Source of the DNA: Neelides folsomi
Taxonomy: Eukaryota; Arthropoda; Collembola; Neelipleona; Neelidae
DNA: 56,503 nt
NCBI GenBank assembly: GCA_034687125.1
Contig: JAQGBZ010000386.1
Span: forward strand, 1-56,503
Direction of reading: 5' to 3'
Part shown: in pieces, positions 21,201-34,600 of the stretch
How the letters are laid out: every line of letters begins with the position of its first letter
How positions within the stretch are numbered: position 1 is the first letter of the stretch
Translations under genes and position numbers: made by a program
Notes under the pieces: generated by a model
What the model saw: the letters and a program-made list of their open reading frames with translations, nothing else
Database searches by the model: none
Told to the model about the DNA's origin: nothing

Positions 21201-23721
21201 AACTTTATAACGCTTCAATATTAAGTATTTTATATATTCAAAGTAACAAACATCTTGGGAGCATGCTGCTTCTCATATTCTTCATCAAGTATACACGAAC
21301 AAGTTTTAAATTGACACATTTCTTCCGCTTAAGTTTAAACTTAACGTGAGTAATAATATATTTGAATTGTGATTGTTTTATTTTAGGAGCATCCGAGAGT
21401 TTCAGTCAAACACACAGAGAGGAAGAAGACACTTATTCAAATGACACAAGACATAATAAAAGTGAAGTGAACAGAAGACAACTGTGGTTTCTTTTCAACT
21501 TTTCCTCAACCAATTCGTTTTGATCTCCGTTCTGAAATTCAAATAGAGACACACAATTTGGTGAGGACTTGAGGACATTTGGTGAGTGACGGCAACTAAG
21601 GGCGTACAGGGCTTTCGACAAGGACAATAACACTTCTCGCAGAGTTAGGTGGTACATTCAATGACTCGTTAAATGTCGAGAGATTGACATTAATTAAATA
21701 CCTCATCTTTCTCATTCCCTTTAATTCGACAACGATGATGACTTTGTAAAACAATTTTAACACAATGGCAGGGTTTGATGCTGAGTGAGACACCAATTTA
21801 CATTTGTAATAAATACGACATTAATCATCAATTAAATAGAAAGGATTATAAGTGCATTACCTTCATTAGTTTCATTCTGAGAGACGGTTCATTTGTCTCT
21901 GCCAATTCGTTTCAAACGAACTGTAAAGCAAACACACGTACATGCAATTAGATTCACAAATTCATTTTGTATTAGTAAAATATTACAAGTCATTAATGTG
22001 GTTTATTATCAAATTAAGTATTATTAGTTTAATTAAATTTTATAAAGTATCACAGTTTATTAGTTCACATCTCGCCAAAAATGTAATCATCTGTGATAAT
22101 TATTATAGTGAATACTACCAATATTATAGTCATTATGTCAAAATGTCGTGCAAATTCTTTAGTATAAAGGTCATCACAAGAGTTATAAAGTTTAATGGAG
22201 TAGACACAGTTGGTTATGTAATAAATCCACATAAAAGTTTGGTTACATTTTAGAGTTGCAATTAGTGATAAAAGATAGTTTCATTAAAAGAAAGTAAATC
22301 TTCCCATGCATGAAAGTTTGGAGCATTCATTGGTGAATCAACGGACCAACATAACGATAAGAATGTCACACGATTAAAAAGAAGGTTGAAAAGATCAACC
22401 GCATCATTTAATACCTGAAATAATAAAGTTGGGCCGTTTAGTGCAACGAGGGCACTTGAGGGCAATTCACTCAACTTACTTCAACTACACTTTCAAAGGC
22501 TCATCGTTGGCAGTTTTCCCTCCCACTTTAACCTTGACTATATAAGAGAAAATAAAGAGAGGAGAAAGAGATGAAGGAGAAATTAAAAGTAAAAGTTGAA
22601 CTTACAGAAGCGCAGTTTAACCACCTAGCTTAATTCTTTAGTTAAAGTAATCTAAAAATTATCTAAATATTATTGAAAAACTTGAAACGATAAAAAGACA
22701 GGAAGAACTCAACAGGAATGAGAGCACAGAAAATAAGGAAAGCTAAAGTGGCTACCGTTATTGTAATCTTAGCCCAAAGGATCATCATCATTGGCGGCGA
22801 GGGGAAATCTACACATCTCATTGAATTCTTAAAAGCTCCCGAGATGTGACTAAAATTATGTAAAAAAAACCGACTGGACTTTGAGAAAATTTTGAAATTC
22901 CCAAATTCTAAGCTATAGAGGAAAACACAATGAAATCTCCTCTACAAATCTTAATCTCTTCAGATATGTATGTAACAAACACAAATTGGCACGTGTAAGG
23001 AAGTGGAGCACAGTCAAAATGGACTCAATTGAATCTACAGTAATCCAACTCATCGATTCTACTTGGAAAAAGAAAGTAATTAATTGTCATCTTACAGCTG
23101 TCCCTCTCAATCCTTTTTCATTTCGTTTCGAGAATTTGAATACCCTCATTCTCGTCGACTCTGATTTTCACCTTCAAGCTAAGACGCTCTTCGTGGGGTC
23201 AAGTCAGGAAGAAAGAGAAAGAAAAAAAGAGAAATGATAGTCACAAGAAGGAAAAAGAGTCCCAGTGGTTCTTTCTTACGAGAGCAATTAGGCTGAGAAT
23301 GTTCTACCACTTAAATGAATTGTAATATTAAAGATATATCCTTCGTGATGTAATGTCGGATGAGGGTCTCATTTATTTGTCTCATCACCTTCTAACTCAT
23401 CAAGTGTCCATTGTTCTCGTGTGACATGAAAAGATGATCATCTAAACTCTAAGAAAAAATGTTATATAATAAAATAAATACGTTCATCGTATTTCATCTC
23501 CACTGTACACCGTGTACTCCACCCGAAATTTAAATTTAAAACTCCAGAGTAATTAAGAACTACTAATTTAATTAGCATTTAATAATAGTACCCAGAGAGC
23601 AGGGTTCAAAGAAACGCAAACTCTGACTAGAGAGCGTGGGGGAAGTTAGTGGTCCCTATGTTGTAATACTCATAATCTACAACACTGGCAATGACTGAGA
23701 TCCGCTACTCTTCTCCGAACT
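18212..23721. other. 5.5 kb without a recognisable gene
   Basis: Very AT-rich. After the DAW1 poly(A) signal I find only short open frames of under 105 codons with no domain, no consistent splice signals and biased composition. Part of the right side may be 3' UTR or alternative 3' exons of tropomodulin. No strong inverted repeats were noticed. Confidence 0.45.
18372..18377 (+). terminator. Poly(A) signal of DAW1
   Basis: AATAAA 160 nt downstream of the DAW1 stop codon, the first such hexamer after it. Confidence 0.55.
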
Positions 23722-26700
23722 TCACGGCCCACGGCCAGCCGTGACTTGCTTGACATTAAGAAGGATAGCGTGAATAAGAGATCTGTTCATAAACTTCGGG
23801 TATTCACCAACTCCGGCTCCCTGATTCACTTCCAGATCAAAGATGGGGAGATTCGTGAATGAATCTGACATAGCCGAAGACTTGGGATGTTTTTCCTTCA
23901 TCCGTCTCTCAACTTTCGAAAAATACTTTTTGTCAACTTTCCAAGTGGACCAATACCAAGAGAGAAACGAAATTTTTAGCATGAGGTGCACATAAAACCA
24001 AATAAGTCAAGATCGACGGCTCGAGCAGAGGATCCCATTCATTTCTATTCAAAAAATCATTTCGACTACTTGCAGAGAGAGGGATCAAAAGGAATATTGG
24101 ACAGGGATATTTCTACTAATTTAACTCTTTGTATTTTTCATTATTATATAGGACATTGTATACCAATGGTAAACTCAAACTGTAAACTAGAATTCAAATA
24201 ATTCATGAAATATTTACAAATATTTACAACTGTCTTAAATTCATCCATTTTCTTTGTTCATGAGTGGAATGAGTGTGAGAGTAAACTTACTTCTGTCGAG
24301 GTTTCGTTGTAGGTGAGTCGCGATTCGGTTCCTCGCATCGTTGTATTCCAAATGAAGGCCGAGCCTCAGAATCGTGGGATTCTGTTCAACTAGGCCCGTG
24401 ATCTCCATTTCAATCTTATTCCCGAGCGTCTGTTGCCGCTGGAAAGAGAAGCAAATCGTTTATTTGTAGAAACTCTCCCAACGACCTTCCCTAATGGAAT
24501 TTCTCTTAACCTTCCCCGAATTCAATCCCAACGGACTCAATCCTTATCCTCTCTTGTTAATGGGAATTACGTAGCCTACACAATTAATTTGGCATTTTGC
24601 CCAAGAGTTTTGAACAAAGAAATATTAAAGATTCCCAACACTTACTTGGTTCGACGCTCGGAATTCCTCTACATACTTTTGATGCGTCAGTGCTCGGACC
24701 AAAGCAGCCACAGTTGTCGGACTCAAATTGTTTGTCTCCACACTGAGGAAAAACAGAAGGAAAAAGTCATTAGCCACCTCCTTTCAGAATCCTCATTTAC
24801 TCTCTCATTCAAACATATGATACATAAACAAGACTCGTCATGTTGTCTCCCAATTGACGACTTTCTCTTCCTACTCAAATCTAAAAGAAACCGAAATGAC
24901 GGTTTTGCTTTATGTAATTGAACTACTTAGGTAGAAAAATCTTCCTGCAATGCTCCAAGCTATAATAATAAGGAAAATGAAAAAAACTAGGGATTGAGGA
25001 CTGATAACAAAGTTAACCTCTTTCCATTTTAGCTCAATTCTTAATAATCCGGTTAAATGAGAATAGAATTATCAACATTTTAAAAACTGCCCTGTCTAAA
25101 AAACGACAGTTGACTTTCCATCATGACTTAGGCTCTAATTTTCTAGCAGGGACAGAGCTATTATGTTGGCAAGTACTCAATAAACATGAGAATTGTAAAT
25201 ATTGGCAATTGGGTTTTAAATTTTTAGGCACTCGTTATACATTAACCTCATGAATAGATTTAAAATCATAAAGTCTAAACTTGGGCTTGTGAAAACATGT
25301 CATTGTTATTCGAATATCCTCAAAGTAATTGCCACTCATATAAACCAAGTATTTGGAAATATAAAAAAAATGTCACGAGGAGGGCGGCGAGTCGTGTGAT
25401 TTTGTGGTCCAATTTACAAAGTTTGAACCCGGAGATTATAAATTATATAAAGTGGCTCGAAGGCTAAGAAGGTTAATGCTATTCAAACCTTCGTCCGCCC
25501 TAAATCTTTTATTGAGGTTGCTTTAAATCACTTTCGGCACAAATTGGAACGAAACTCACTTGACAGTCCGGAGGGCATGGTTGATTTGGAGGGCTTCTGC
25601 AAGGGCTATTCCCGGTCTGTCTCCAAGTTGAGTGTTGCTCAAGCTGAGAGACTCAAGATGAGTGCTCGTCTTCAATGCCTCAAATAAGGCCAGAAATTGT
25701 TCGTCTGACACCTGGGAAAACAAAACATTAAAATTTTGAGACCATCGCCCTTCGTTTTCGCCCACACAGACGAATATTCCCGTGTACAACATCAACTTAA
25801 ACATTCGTACTTCTGCATGTCAATCAACTCTGCAATTATATTTTAAGTATGGCAATTCTCCACCCTGTGAATGAATTTTAAACCTCTTCGTTTTTATAAA
25901 TACTTTTAATTTTATCGTAATATAAAATTTTAAAAATAAGTTTAGAAAAGTATATAAACGAGTGAAAAAATAAACTTGAATTTTTTTATCTTACATAGTA
26001 GGAATACTATCTACGTATTTATGTAACATAGATAATGATAAAAATAAAAATTACTGGTATGTTGTTCAAGTTGAGATTTGTGAGTTCATAGTCGTCGTCT
26101 CGGATTTGTTTGATGGATTTTTCAATATCGGTGAGGTTAGGAGGCTCAAAGGGGAGCGGCTTTGGTTGATATGCTTTAGCTGTTCCGTTCCAACCGAGCC
26201 CCGTCGATTTCTTGTTCAGCAAAGAATTATGGTATTGCTCTTGATTCATCATCGAATGGAAACCCAGGATAGCTGAAAATAAATACAAATTACATACTCA
26301 TACAATCACTTCGCGGTCCTATTTATTTATTCTCAAGCATAAAATTCATATACAAAGTTGACTTTCAGGAAGAGCACCGAAGTTTATGAACTTTAAGATT
26401 TAAACAGATAAATTTATTAATCTTTAAAAAATTTACCTGCAAGATCGACAAGTTCCTCTTCACTGGCAGCTGTGAGGGCATTTTCGTACTCGTCTCCCAA
26501 ATCGATCGCAATCTGTTCCTCTTGTTTTGACATTGCTTTCGGGGGTGGAATATACTTCTTTCCCCTAACAGTCCCGGGAATATACGGCTTCGCTTCAGGC
26601 CGGTCGGGGGTCTCTATCGCTAGTTTATTTATGTGTTCAATGAGCTGCTTCCTGTCAAGTGGACCTGTTGGCGATTTCGCACAGGTATAGCTGGTACGCT

Positions 26701-27467
26701 GATCAGGCGGCAGCAGTTGATCCTGAAATGTTAAAATACATAATTATAATATGCAATTAAAAGCAAAAATGACTCAATCAATATCAATCAACATGATGAA
26801 AAATGCTCAAACAAACTCACGTCTGGGTCAACTTCCTTGGAAAGAATGTCAAGTTCTTCAGGTGTCAATTGCGAGAGCAATTCATCCACGTCCATATTTT
26901 CATAATCTGCGAGATCTTTTCCATACAACTTTCTTGCTGTCATTGTGGTGGTTTTCGTAGTTGTCAGCGTGGAATTCTGAAAGATAATTTAGTAATCAAT
27001 TTAAGCATGGTATAATTATTGATATATCTGATAAAAGCGTACATGCACCAATTTAATGTATGTATCACTTGAGAAAAATATAAATTCCGAGTAGCTGAAT
27101 ATTTTAGAATCGGAATCGACCAATGAATCTATTATACATGCGCTATGAATTTAATAAAAGATTAAACAGTGTTTTAAATTGAAACCCTTGTTTTAATTAA
27201 CCTAATCATAAATGTAAATATTTGGCCTCAGCTATCTAAAATAAATAATAACTAGACTAAAATACAACTATTTGATATTTGACTCCAACTATCTAAATAT
27301 ATATGAAAGAAAAAACTAAGAGTAAATAATATATTGAAAAATACAACTGAATAAAAATATAAAAAGTGGTTGGCTTTAGACGATTGCGATTAAATCGACT
27401 GACCAACAAATGCCATATAGTGAAAATAATAATTTTATAATCCACTCTTTCATTTGATCCTTACCAT
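23722..27467 (-). CDS. tmod: Tropomodulin
   Basis: Minus-strand exons: 27467-27465 (ATG only), 26976-26821, 26722-26437, 26272-26055, 25711-25560, 24742-24646, 24438-24291 and 23936-23722; 424 residues in this form. Tropomodulin caps pointed ends of actin filaments and binds tropomyosin. Visible are the N-terminal TARKLYGKDLADYENMDVDE helix, QLTPEELDILSKEVDPD, the LPPDQR..GPLDRKQLIEHINK segment, the capping domain LAAILGFHSMMNQEQYHNSL, then leucine-rich repeats (LTNLNLNNIP, LESLSLSNTQLGD, VNVETNNLSPTTV, VEEFRASNQ) and the final LRLGLHLEYNDARNRIATHL helix. The last exon, giving a basic and then serine-rich tail (IDKKYFSKVERRMKEKH...), keeps frame but its acceptor is ordinary, so the C-terminus is less sure. 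An ATG inside the second exon (26943) could also start translation. A second first exon lies at 37.1 kb. Confidence 0.92.
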
Positions 27468-27547
27468 TTTTGAAAGGAAGGTTAATCAGTTGTTGAACAA
27501 GATATGAAAATGAAAATGAATTTAACTATATCTGGCCAAATTAAAGC

Positions 27548-27554
27548 CTTTATA
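27548..27554 (-). promoter_or_regulatory. TATA box of the proximal tmod promoter
   Basis: TATAAAG on the minus strand, inside CTTATAAAGG, which is one base from a CArG box (CC-W6-GG). It lies 81 nt before the ATG-only first exon, so transcription would start near 27520 and leave a leader of about 50 nt. A muscle-type TATA/CArG overlap is an inference. Confidence 0.5.
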
Positions 27555-28591
27555 AGAGAACCGTCTTAAATTGGTCCGACAGGTAAGAGAGACAGAAGGG
27601 TGCGGAATTAATTAAATTATCGATTCCACGAAGCTGAAAAGCTGATGCAAACAAGGCCCAACCCTTAACCTTTCATGGCTCCCGCTTTAGTAGAGTGAAT
27701 CCTAGTCTGATGCTACTCACCTGCTTAGGCGATGACGAATTCATTTTGCACAAAACTCTCAATCCGAGATGCTCTGCCTTGCTAATTCCACCACAAGGGA
27801 TATTTGTTCACCAGCCTTGGTGATTTATATTCTCTCGCGAAAATAAAACAAGCAGTTGGTTTTGTAAAGTAAATAAGTTCCGTGGATTTAAGACGAGGAG
27901 AGGGGCAGATGCATTTTGGGTGTTTTGAGGAGGGGAAAGATATGATTCGATGGATGGGCAAAGAGAGAATACAAACTCCCTCTCACTCTACGCGACACTT
28001 CAATGGCAAAAAACGAGAGTCCCATCACGAAATTTGAGAGAGGTAAATGGAATAGAAGCATATAATCTACCTGTCCCTCGTAGAAGGCTAATTGTAAAGG
28101 AGAAGGTAAAAGACAAGGATAGGGCAGACCATAGCTCATATTAAAACTATACCTACAATCAAATATGTAGTTGAAGAGTGAGAGAAGGGGTATAGGGATA
28201 AATGCAAGGATTTTCTGCCTTGTTGGCACTGTTAGCTAATAGCTCATTTTCCTCTCAGGAGTCCTATCTCGTTAATGAGCAGAAACGGCGAGTAGAGTCA
28301 TAGAGTACATGGGAGATGATTCAGTCAGATGATGGAATATCCGAAATGACCAAGGTTAAAATTCCCCTTTGCACGGACGCTCCTATAGAGAGAATTAATA
28401 TGATTCGCTGAGAATGGAATCAAAGTGTATTAATTTCAACTCGCTCTCTCCAAAAGACCATTTCGAGTGAGGGTTTTGACTCTTAAAGATTTGTTTGCCA
28501 GTGTACACAATCTTACGCATTGTAACTTCCATAGAAGATATACGACTTGTTATTTTTTATTCCTAGTTATGTTATATTACGTACTGAAATA

Positions 28592-28667
28592 CAGGGTGGG
28601 CCATAAATATCTTTCTTTTTTAAATAAACAATCGTATAAAAAAGAAAGATACTTATGGCCCATCCTG
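28592..28667. mobile_element. Short Tc1/mariner-type MITE
   Basis: A 76-bp near-perfect hairpin flanked by TA on both sides (28590-28591, 28668-28669). The arms begin CAGGGTGGGCCATAAATATC and CAGGATGGGCCATAAGTATC and pair over about 30 bp with a loop of some 16 nt. The termini resemble those of the 5384-5601 element, so the two may be mobilised by the same or related transposases. Confidence 0.8.
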
Positions 28668-31600
28668 TATAAATACTTTATTTAAATTTTGTTATAGACA
28701 TTATACAGATTTCTCAATTTCTCAATGACATTAAGCATCACAATATTGTTTACTTTACCGATAATACTTTCAAATCTCAAACAAATAAAGAGTCAAAATG
28801 TGAATGTGGTAGGATATACCGACGGATAATATACATGTAGAATACAGGTAGTGTGTAACTCTGTATAGACAGATAATAGTAATGAATAAAATGATAAATA
28901 TTTATTTTCAAAAATGTTTACTGAATAGATTTAGTAGATAGAGAAAAGCATTTCAACTGAATTAGATTTGGTCAGTGGCAGTTCGTTCAACGATTGTTTG
29001 AGCTTCAGCTTTGCAAATTGTGTTGATATACAAAATCAAGTTTTTTATCATTGGCGTAATATCTAAAAATGATACTTTATAGGTATTAATGAAGCAGAGG
29101 CTGACGACACGATACGGAAAATTTGTGCTTTGTTATTCTGCACAAATTCGCCCATTGTCTCGATTTAACACTTAATCCAGCTAGGCGTGCACAAATATAA
29201 ACTTCGCAGCATGTCACATGTCTAGTAATTGTAGCTAATAAAGACACGAGGGGATTATCAATAGCGATGTTTAACTGAAATTGCTGTACAATTTGCCTAT
29301 TCTAAAGCCCTTATTTGGTAGGATTTGCTGGTGATTTATTTGGCATTGAATTGATGATATGCTCATTTGCAGAGTCTATTGAGATGTTCAAACTAATGTT
29401 GGAATATCCATTACTACGAGAATTACAACTGTTCACTACATATGGATATCTTCAATACATACTTGCATAATTTGACACGATTGCAAGGTTCGCCAAAATC
29501 ATCCAAAAGTTTCGTTTCAAGACTCATAAAGTATTATTAAGTTCAGAATGAATGGAGAAAACAATTGAGGGGATGAGAGGTGAATTTAAAAAAATTAAAC
29601 GTGTTATCTTGATTGAATCGAGACGAGTTTCTCGTTCATTTGACCCAAATAACTCAATTTAAAGAAATTCTTTATTGCAGAAAATTGGCGAAAGTTTGCA
29701 TTGATAGGAAATTGTTGAAATTGGATTTAATTATTATAGTTTGCATTGTCAAGAATTTTGTTGGTTCGACAATGTCCTGAGGTTCAGACAATGAAATTTA
29801 TTTCTTCAACCCAGCCGTTTTTTGATGAAACGAGGCCTCGGATGGAAAGTGTGAAAAGAATTGAAGGAAGTGCAGCGAAGAGTGAAAGGGAAGGAAGAAG
29901 AAACAGAAGCTCCTTCTAACATTAATTATATTCCTCATTGTTCTCATTCTATTTTAATACTCTTCCTGGCACTTCGGTCTTTAATCACTTTTCAGACTTA
30001 AAAATATAAAAGATCATTTATGGCTTGATTGTTCTTTAAAAATATTACCTATGTGACACCATGTATGTATGTGTGAGTAAATTCTATGAATCAGACCACA
30101 TATCTAAAAATTTCAATCGTAAATTCTAATAAATGGATTATAATTTTAAAATTAAGACGAATATCCAATTGATAACATCCCAATTTAAAGCTACATAGTT
30201 TTTAATCTATAAAATGAGATGAGCTTTGCAAAAGGGCCATTGTGAATTTGCGTAAAAGCTTAATAAATAATGACCTTTGTTGTTAGTTTTGGGATTTACA
30301 ATGTAAATTTATCAGTTAATTTGGATCTTCACGTTCAATGTTCGCCTAATCTCTTTATACTCTTAAAACTCCAAAATAAGGACACGTAATGTAATTTGGA
30401 ACATGAATTGATTAAATGCGCTGTCATGAATTTCTTCCGAGTATACAAAAAGATAAAAGAGATAAAGTAAACTCGCACATCAAATCACCTCAACTCCTCG
30501 CTATAAGAATATTGGGCATTTGTTATGTATAAGTATAACAAAATAACAAAACGCTTTTAACTCTCTCACTTTTTACTCTTCTCTTTTAAATTATTCATTG
30601 GAAAGATGATATTAGAAATCATGTTCAATCTGCTTTTAACCATATCATTCCCTCACTTAACTCCAAACATTGGAGATTGAATACAATATAAATGGAAAAT
30701 ACTAATACTTAACTCTGTAGCTCAAAAGTAGTTAGAAAGTAAAATAAAAATGAGCATGAAATTATAATAAAATAAACACGAAGGGCATGACGTCCATAGT
30801 CACAATAAGTGAGATTTAAGATCTGAGAAAGCGTCTCTCAAAATCTCGATTGTATATAATATGTATGTAAAATTTTGAGGGTAAACGTCGGAGGATCTTT
30901 TCCCATGCTCGGAGTGAGTGGGCAAGGTCCCAGGAGCAAAAAAGGCCCTACAAGTCATTCCATGGTCTAATTTTACCCTCTGGGAGAGAGACGGGATGGT
31001 AAAAATATAACGACAGAGTTCCCTCTGTTCTTCAGAGGAGTCCTCAGCCTCTCCCCATACATTTCTCCACATTAAAAATACTCGCGATTCCCACTTAAAT
31101 GCCTCTCATCTCCTTATCTCTTTTATTACCTCTTTATCATTTATCCAACAATTTTTACCTTGAATTCCCAATCCCACTACGACATGGGACATTACAAGTT
31201 GGCATTACATAAAGCTCACTTCATTATTTTTATCCCATCCAACGCCGTCCTTATTAGGTTCTCCTCTTTAAACAACTCTTGAAAAAATGCAAATATAAAT
31301 GAATCTCTTATTTTTTATTTCTTTAACATGGAAGATAATAAATTTAATAATGCAAGAATGCAACAATCAACAATGGAGCATTCTGCTCATAATGCAAATG
31401 TTTAAACAATGAGCCTCAGAGGATATCTAAAGATTTGTGTAAGAGATATACCAAAATGGCACATTCTCTGTTTATTCGTTGAATGAAAGCGTCTGGATTC
31501 CGGAAGCGAAATGAAAAAATGCGAAATGTTCGCGGTGGCCACGTGGAGTGAATAAATTCAATTAGGGGCTTTGAGGGCCCTTTCCTTTCACCGTTCCCTT

Positions 31601-34600
31601 TCTTTTAAAAGTAAGACACCTAACAGAGAGGAATGACACAAAGGGTTCAATGCTTCATTTTTCAAGCAACTCCGAGCCTCAGAGTTGGTCTAATTATTCA
31701 TATTCTTTTTCAACGAGATTCATGATGAGATGATGCACGTGAGTTGTTGGAAGACTTCGAAGACTTTTTCCGACATCTCGCAGCCTATTCACTTCTTGGC
31801 GTTTGCGAGTCACGAAGCCTCCTTCACGGTTTATGAAGCATCATTTCATAAGCAGTTAGTGGAAGTCATTTCCTCCCCACTCGAACAGAGAACTTCCTTT
31901 AAGGTAGGTTAGAATTTATTTAATGCTGAGGACATTTAACCGGCTCGAGAAATATTATAAGAAGCCTCTTAAAACCCTCTTTAAGCTCTCTCATCTCATC
32001 CAACACTCAAGATCAAGAATTATATATGGGTTTATTGACGCCACAAATGTCATGTTCCTGAGTCTTACACTTTTGTCACATGAATTATTGAAATTAGAAT
32101 GAGCTTAAGAGAAGCTCTAGCTAAGTTCTCAGGGGTTTTTCATTAGTTAATAAATTTAAATGATGTGACGAAACATCTTGGTCGTCAAATCATCATTTTT
32201 GTGAATATATCTCTTAATTAAAAACACATTTGAGTCTGAATGAATTCTTGAGTATAAGATCTTATTCAATCATTTTATATACCTACGAATGACTCTTTTT
32301 ATTACTCAAAATAATTTACACTTAATTTGTAAAAGTATGCAATTACCCATTTATCAGTATGTTTGTAATAATTCTAATAATGTATTCTAAGGTATGCTTT
32401 TAATATTTCAGCACTTTAAATAATATTTCCATATTTCCTACACCTACATAAATACACATGTAGGAGTCTTTACTCCTTATGCAATGAACAATAAGACAAT
32501 AACCCTTTGTTTTTCACGTCAGGGAAAAACTCTGCATTAAACGAAAAAATTCCAAGAATTTTACTTCTTTGCATATACTAATACATAAGTATATTTATAT
32601 ACATATATATAGAGTACATACATAGATGATTTCAATTAATTATTATTTTAAATCCTTGGTTTGCATACAACTAACTTTAAATGATATACACGGTATATGT
32701 AATATAAGCTTAAAGCTCAAACATTTTTGTTTTAAAAAATCGAGATATGATATATAGTACAGTACTATTTATGTAACTGATGCTAGATATTACGAATATT
32801 TAACAATACCTAACATTAAGTATGAATGTAATGTTACTGGATTTGTCTTAAGCATCAAATATCTCAAATCATTTACGTATCTATGTATTAAAGAATTTCA
32901 TTTACAATGACAAAGCGAGCCAAGAGCCAAACCAACCCTATTATGTAATTAAGTAATTACATATCTCCAGAATTACCTTGTCATCAAAGAAGGTGTATCC
33001 AAAAGAGTTCACTGCGATTGCGGAAGTCATTTTGGAAATTGAGTCAAATATGTTTGACGGAAAATAAAATATTTTAATATTTCAAGAGCTTCAGAGCCCA
33101 AGTTGAGGAAATGGGCTATTTGGATTTATCGCCCAAATGTTCGAAGAGAACCAGACGCGAACAATTATCTTTCAAGAGGAATCACAAGACTTTCAGTGTG
33201 TTACTTCCTTCTCCACTCGGGAGTGATTCACAAATAATGAATTTCCAACTATTTATCCGAGAGGGTTTTGGGGTAGAACAATGAGGAGCCTTTTGTAATT
33301 TCGGGGAGTGCGGCGGCGATGAGTGAATGGCGAGTAATTGCGATTCCTCAGGTCTTGAAATGTAAATCATGCGAAAGGAGCCTTCTGCGAGGACACCGAC
33401 AACGGCGGAATTGACTCTGAGTGGAAAAGAGAGCTCTTGAACTTATTCTGGGGCTCCTTCGTCTTTCTGACGGAGCTTATCTTTGGTTTCGGGTTGTGCT
33501 CCCTCCGAAATACTTACACACCCTCCCAATATTATTTCGGATGCACATGAGCCTCTCTATGAGTATGGGAATAAGATTGGAGAATGTGTATGGTTATATT
33601 ACGTTCGACTCATGCGGCACCATCAGGGACCATGGAAGAGCACAACACATGTTCGGGGAACGGCAGATGTTTATGAATCCACGATTCCTCCGATTCCCAC
33701 TTGAGAAAAAATAGGAGAAGAGACGCCCTTTTTATACATTACTTGCGAAAATCTGAGCATTCGACACGGTCGGCTCACACAATTATTTAACGAGCTGGAT
33801 TACAAGATTACATCAATGTTCTTATTTCACTTAATTCATTTTCCGTTCTAACCCTTTGGCATCCTTTGCAACTGGTAATAAGGGATTGTTTTCTCAATTA
33901 TATAACCATCCATACAATGGCAAACAATCATGGTAGTGAGCATGGCTTTGAATTAAGATCTTACAATTTTATTTATATTCAATTAAAACAAAGTTATAGT
34001 AGTAGGTATAACATACTATCGTGGGTATACTCAGGTCGGTAAATGATGCACTGTACTATTGAATTTACTACTTATATTCATATATGAAGCTAATTGAACA
34101 TACTTCTCTTCTTTAAACATTCATACTGAAAGGTTTAGAAGTGGAAGAATGTAAACTAAAGATATAGAAAGATATGGAACGTTTTAACTTATCATGAAAA
34201 TGATATTTGTATAAAGTTAAAAGAAAATGGAATTTGTATTTTTATGTGTAATTTTGATTTCAATATAGATATTGACTTAAAATATTTAATAGACAGTGAA
34301 GAAGGATGTCTGAGATATTTGATACGCCATATGCTTTTGAATATTTTGGCTGAGCCATTTCTCAAATACCTAATTGTCTTCTTTCATACAGAAACGAAGA
34401 TTTCAAGACAAATTTGTCTTAAGAGTCGGATGCCATTTACAATATTTTTAGCACAAATGGCCTATATATTGATACGTTGTGTTGTACTTAAAACAAATTT
34501 GTTGTAACTGGTAAATATAACGCTGAGAGCTTTCGAGATGCAGATGCAGTCAAGTAAGATGCAGAACGGAAGTGAATTTAAAATAATAAAATAATCATTT

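Noticed and set aside
21942..22253. 103-codon plus-strand ORF
   Set aside because: Extremely AT-rich, no domain; expected by chance in such sequence.
24433..24921. 162-codon plus-strand ORF
   Set aside because: Antisense to two tropomodulin exons and the intron between them; the minus strand has the clear protein match.
33421..33714. Overlapping plus-strand ORFs of 97 and 73 codons
   Set aside because: Two frames of the same GC-richer patch, neither with a domain or consistent splice sites. Could be a regulatory region of the tmod intron.
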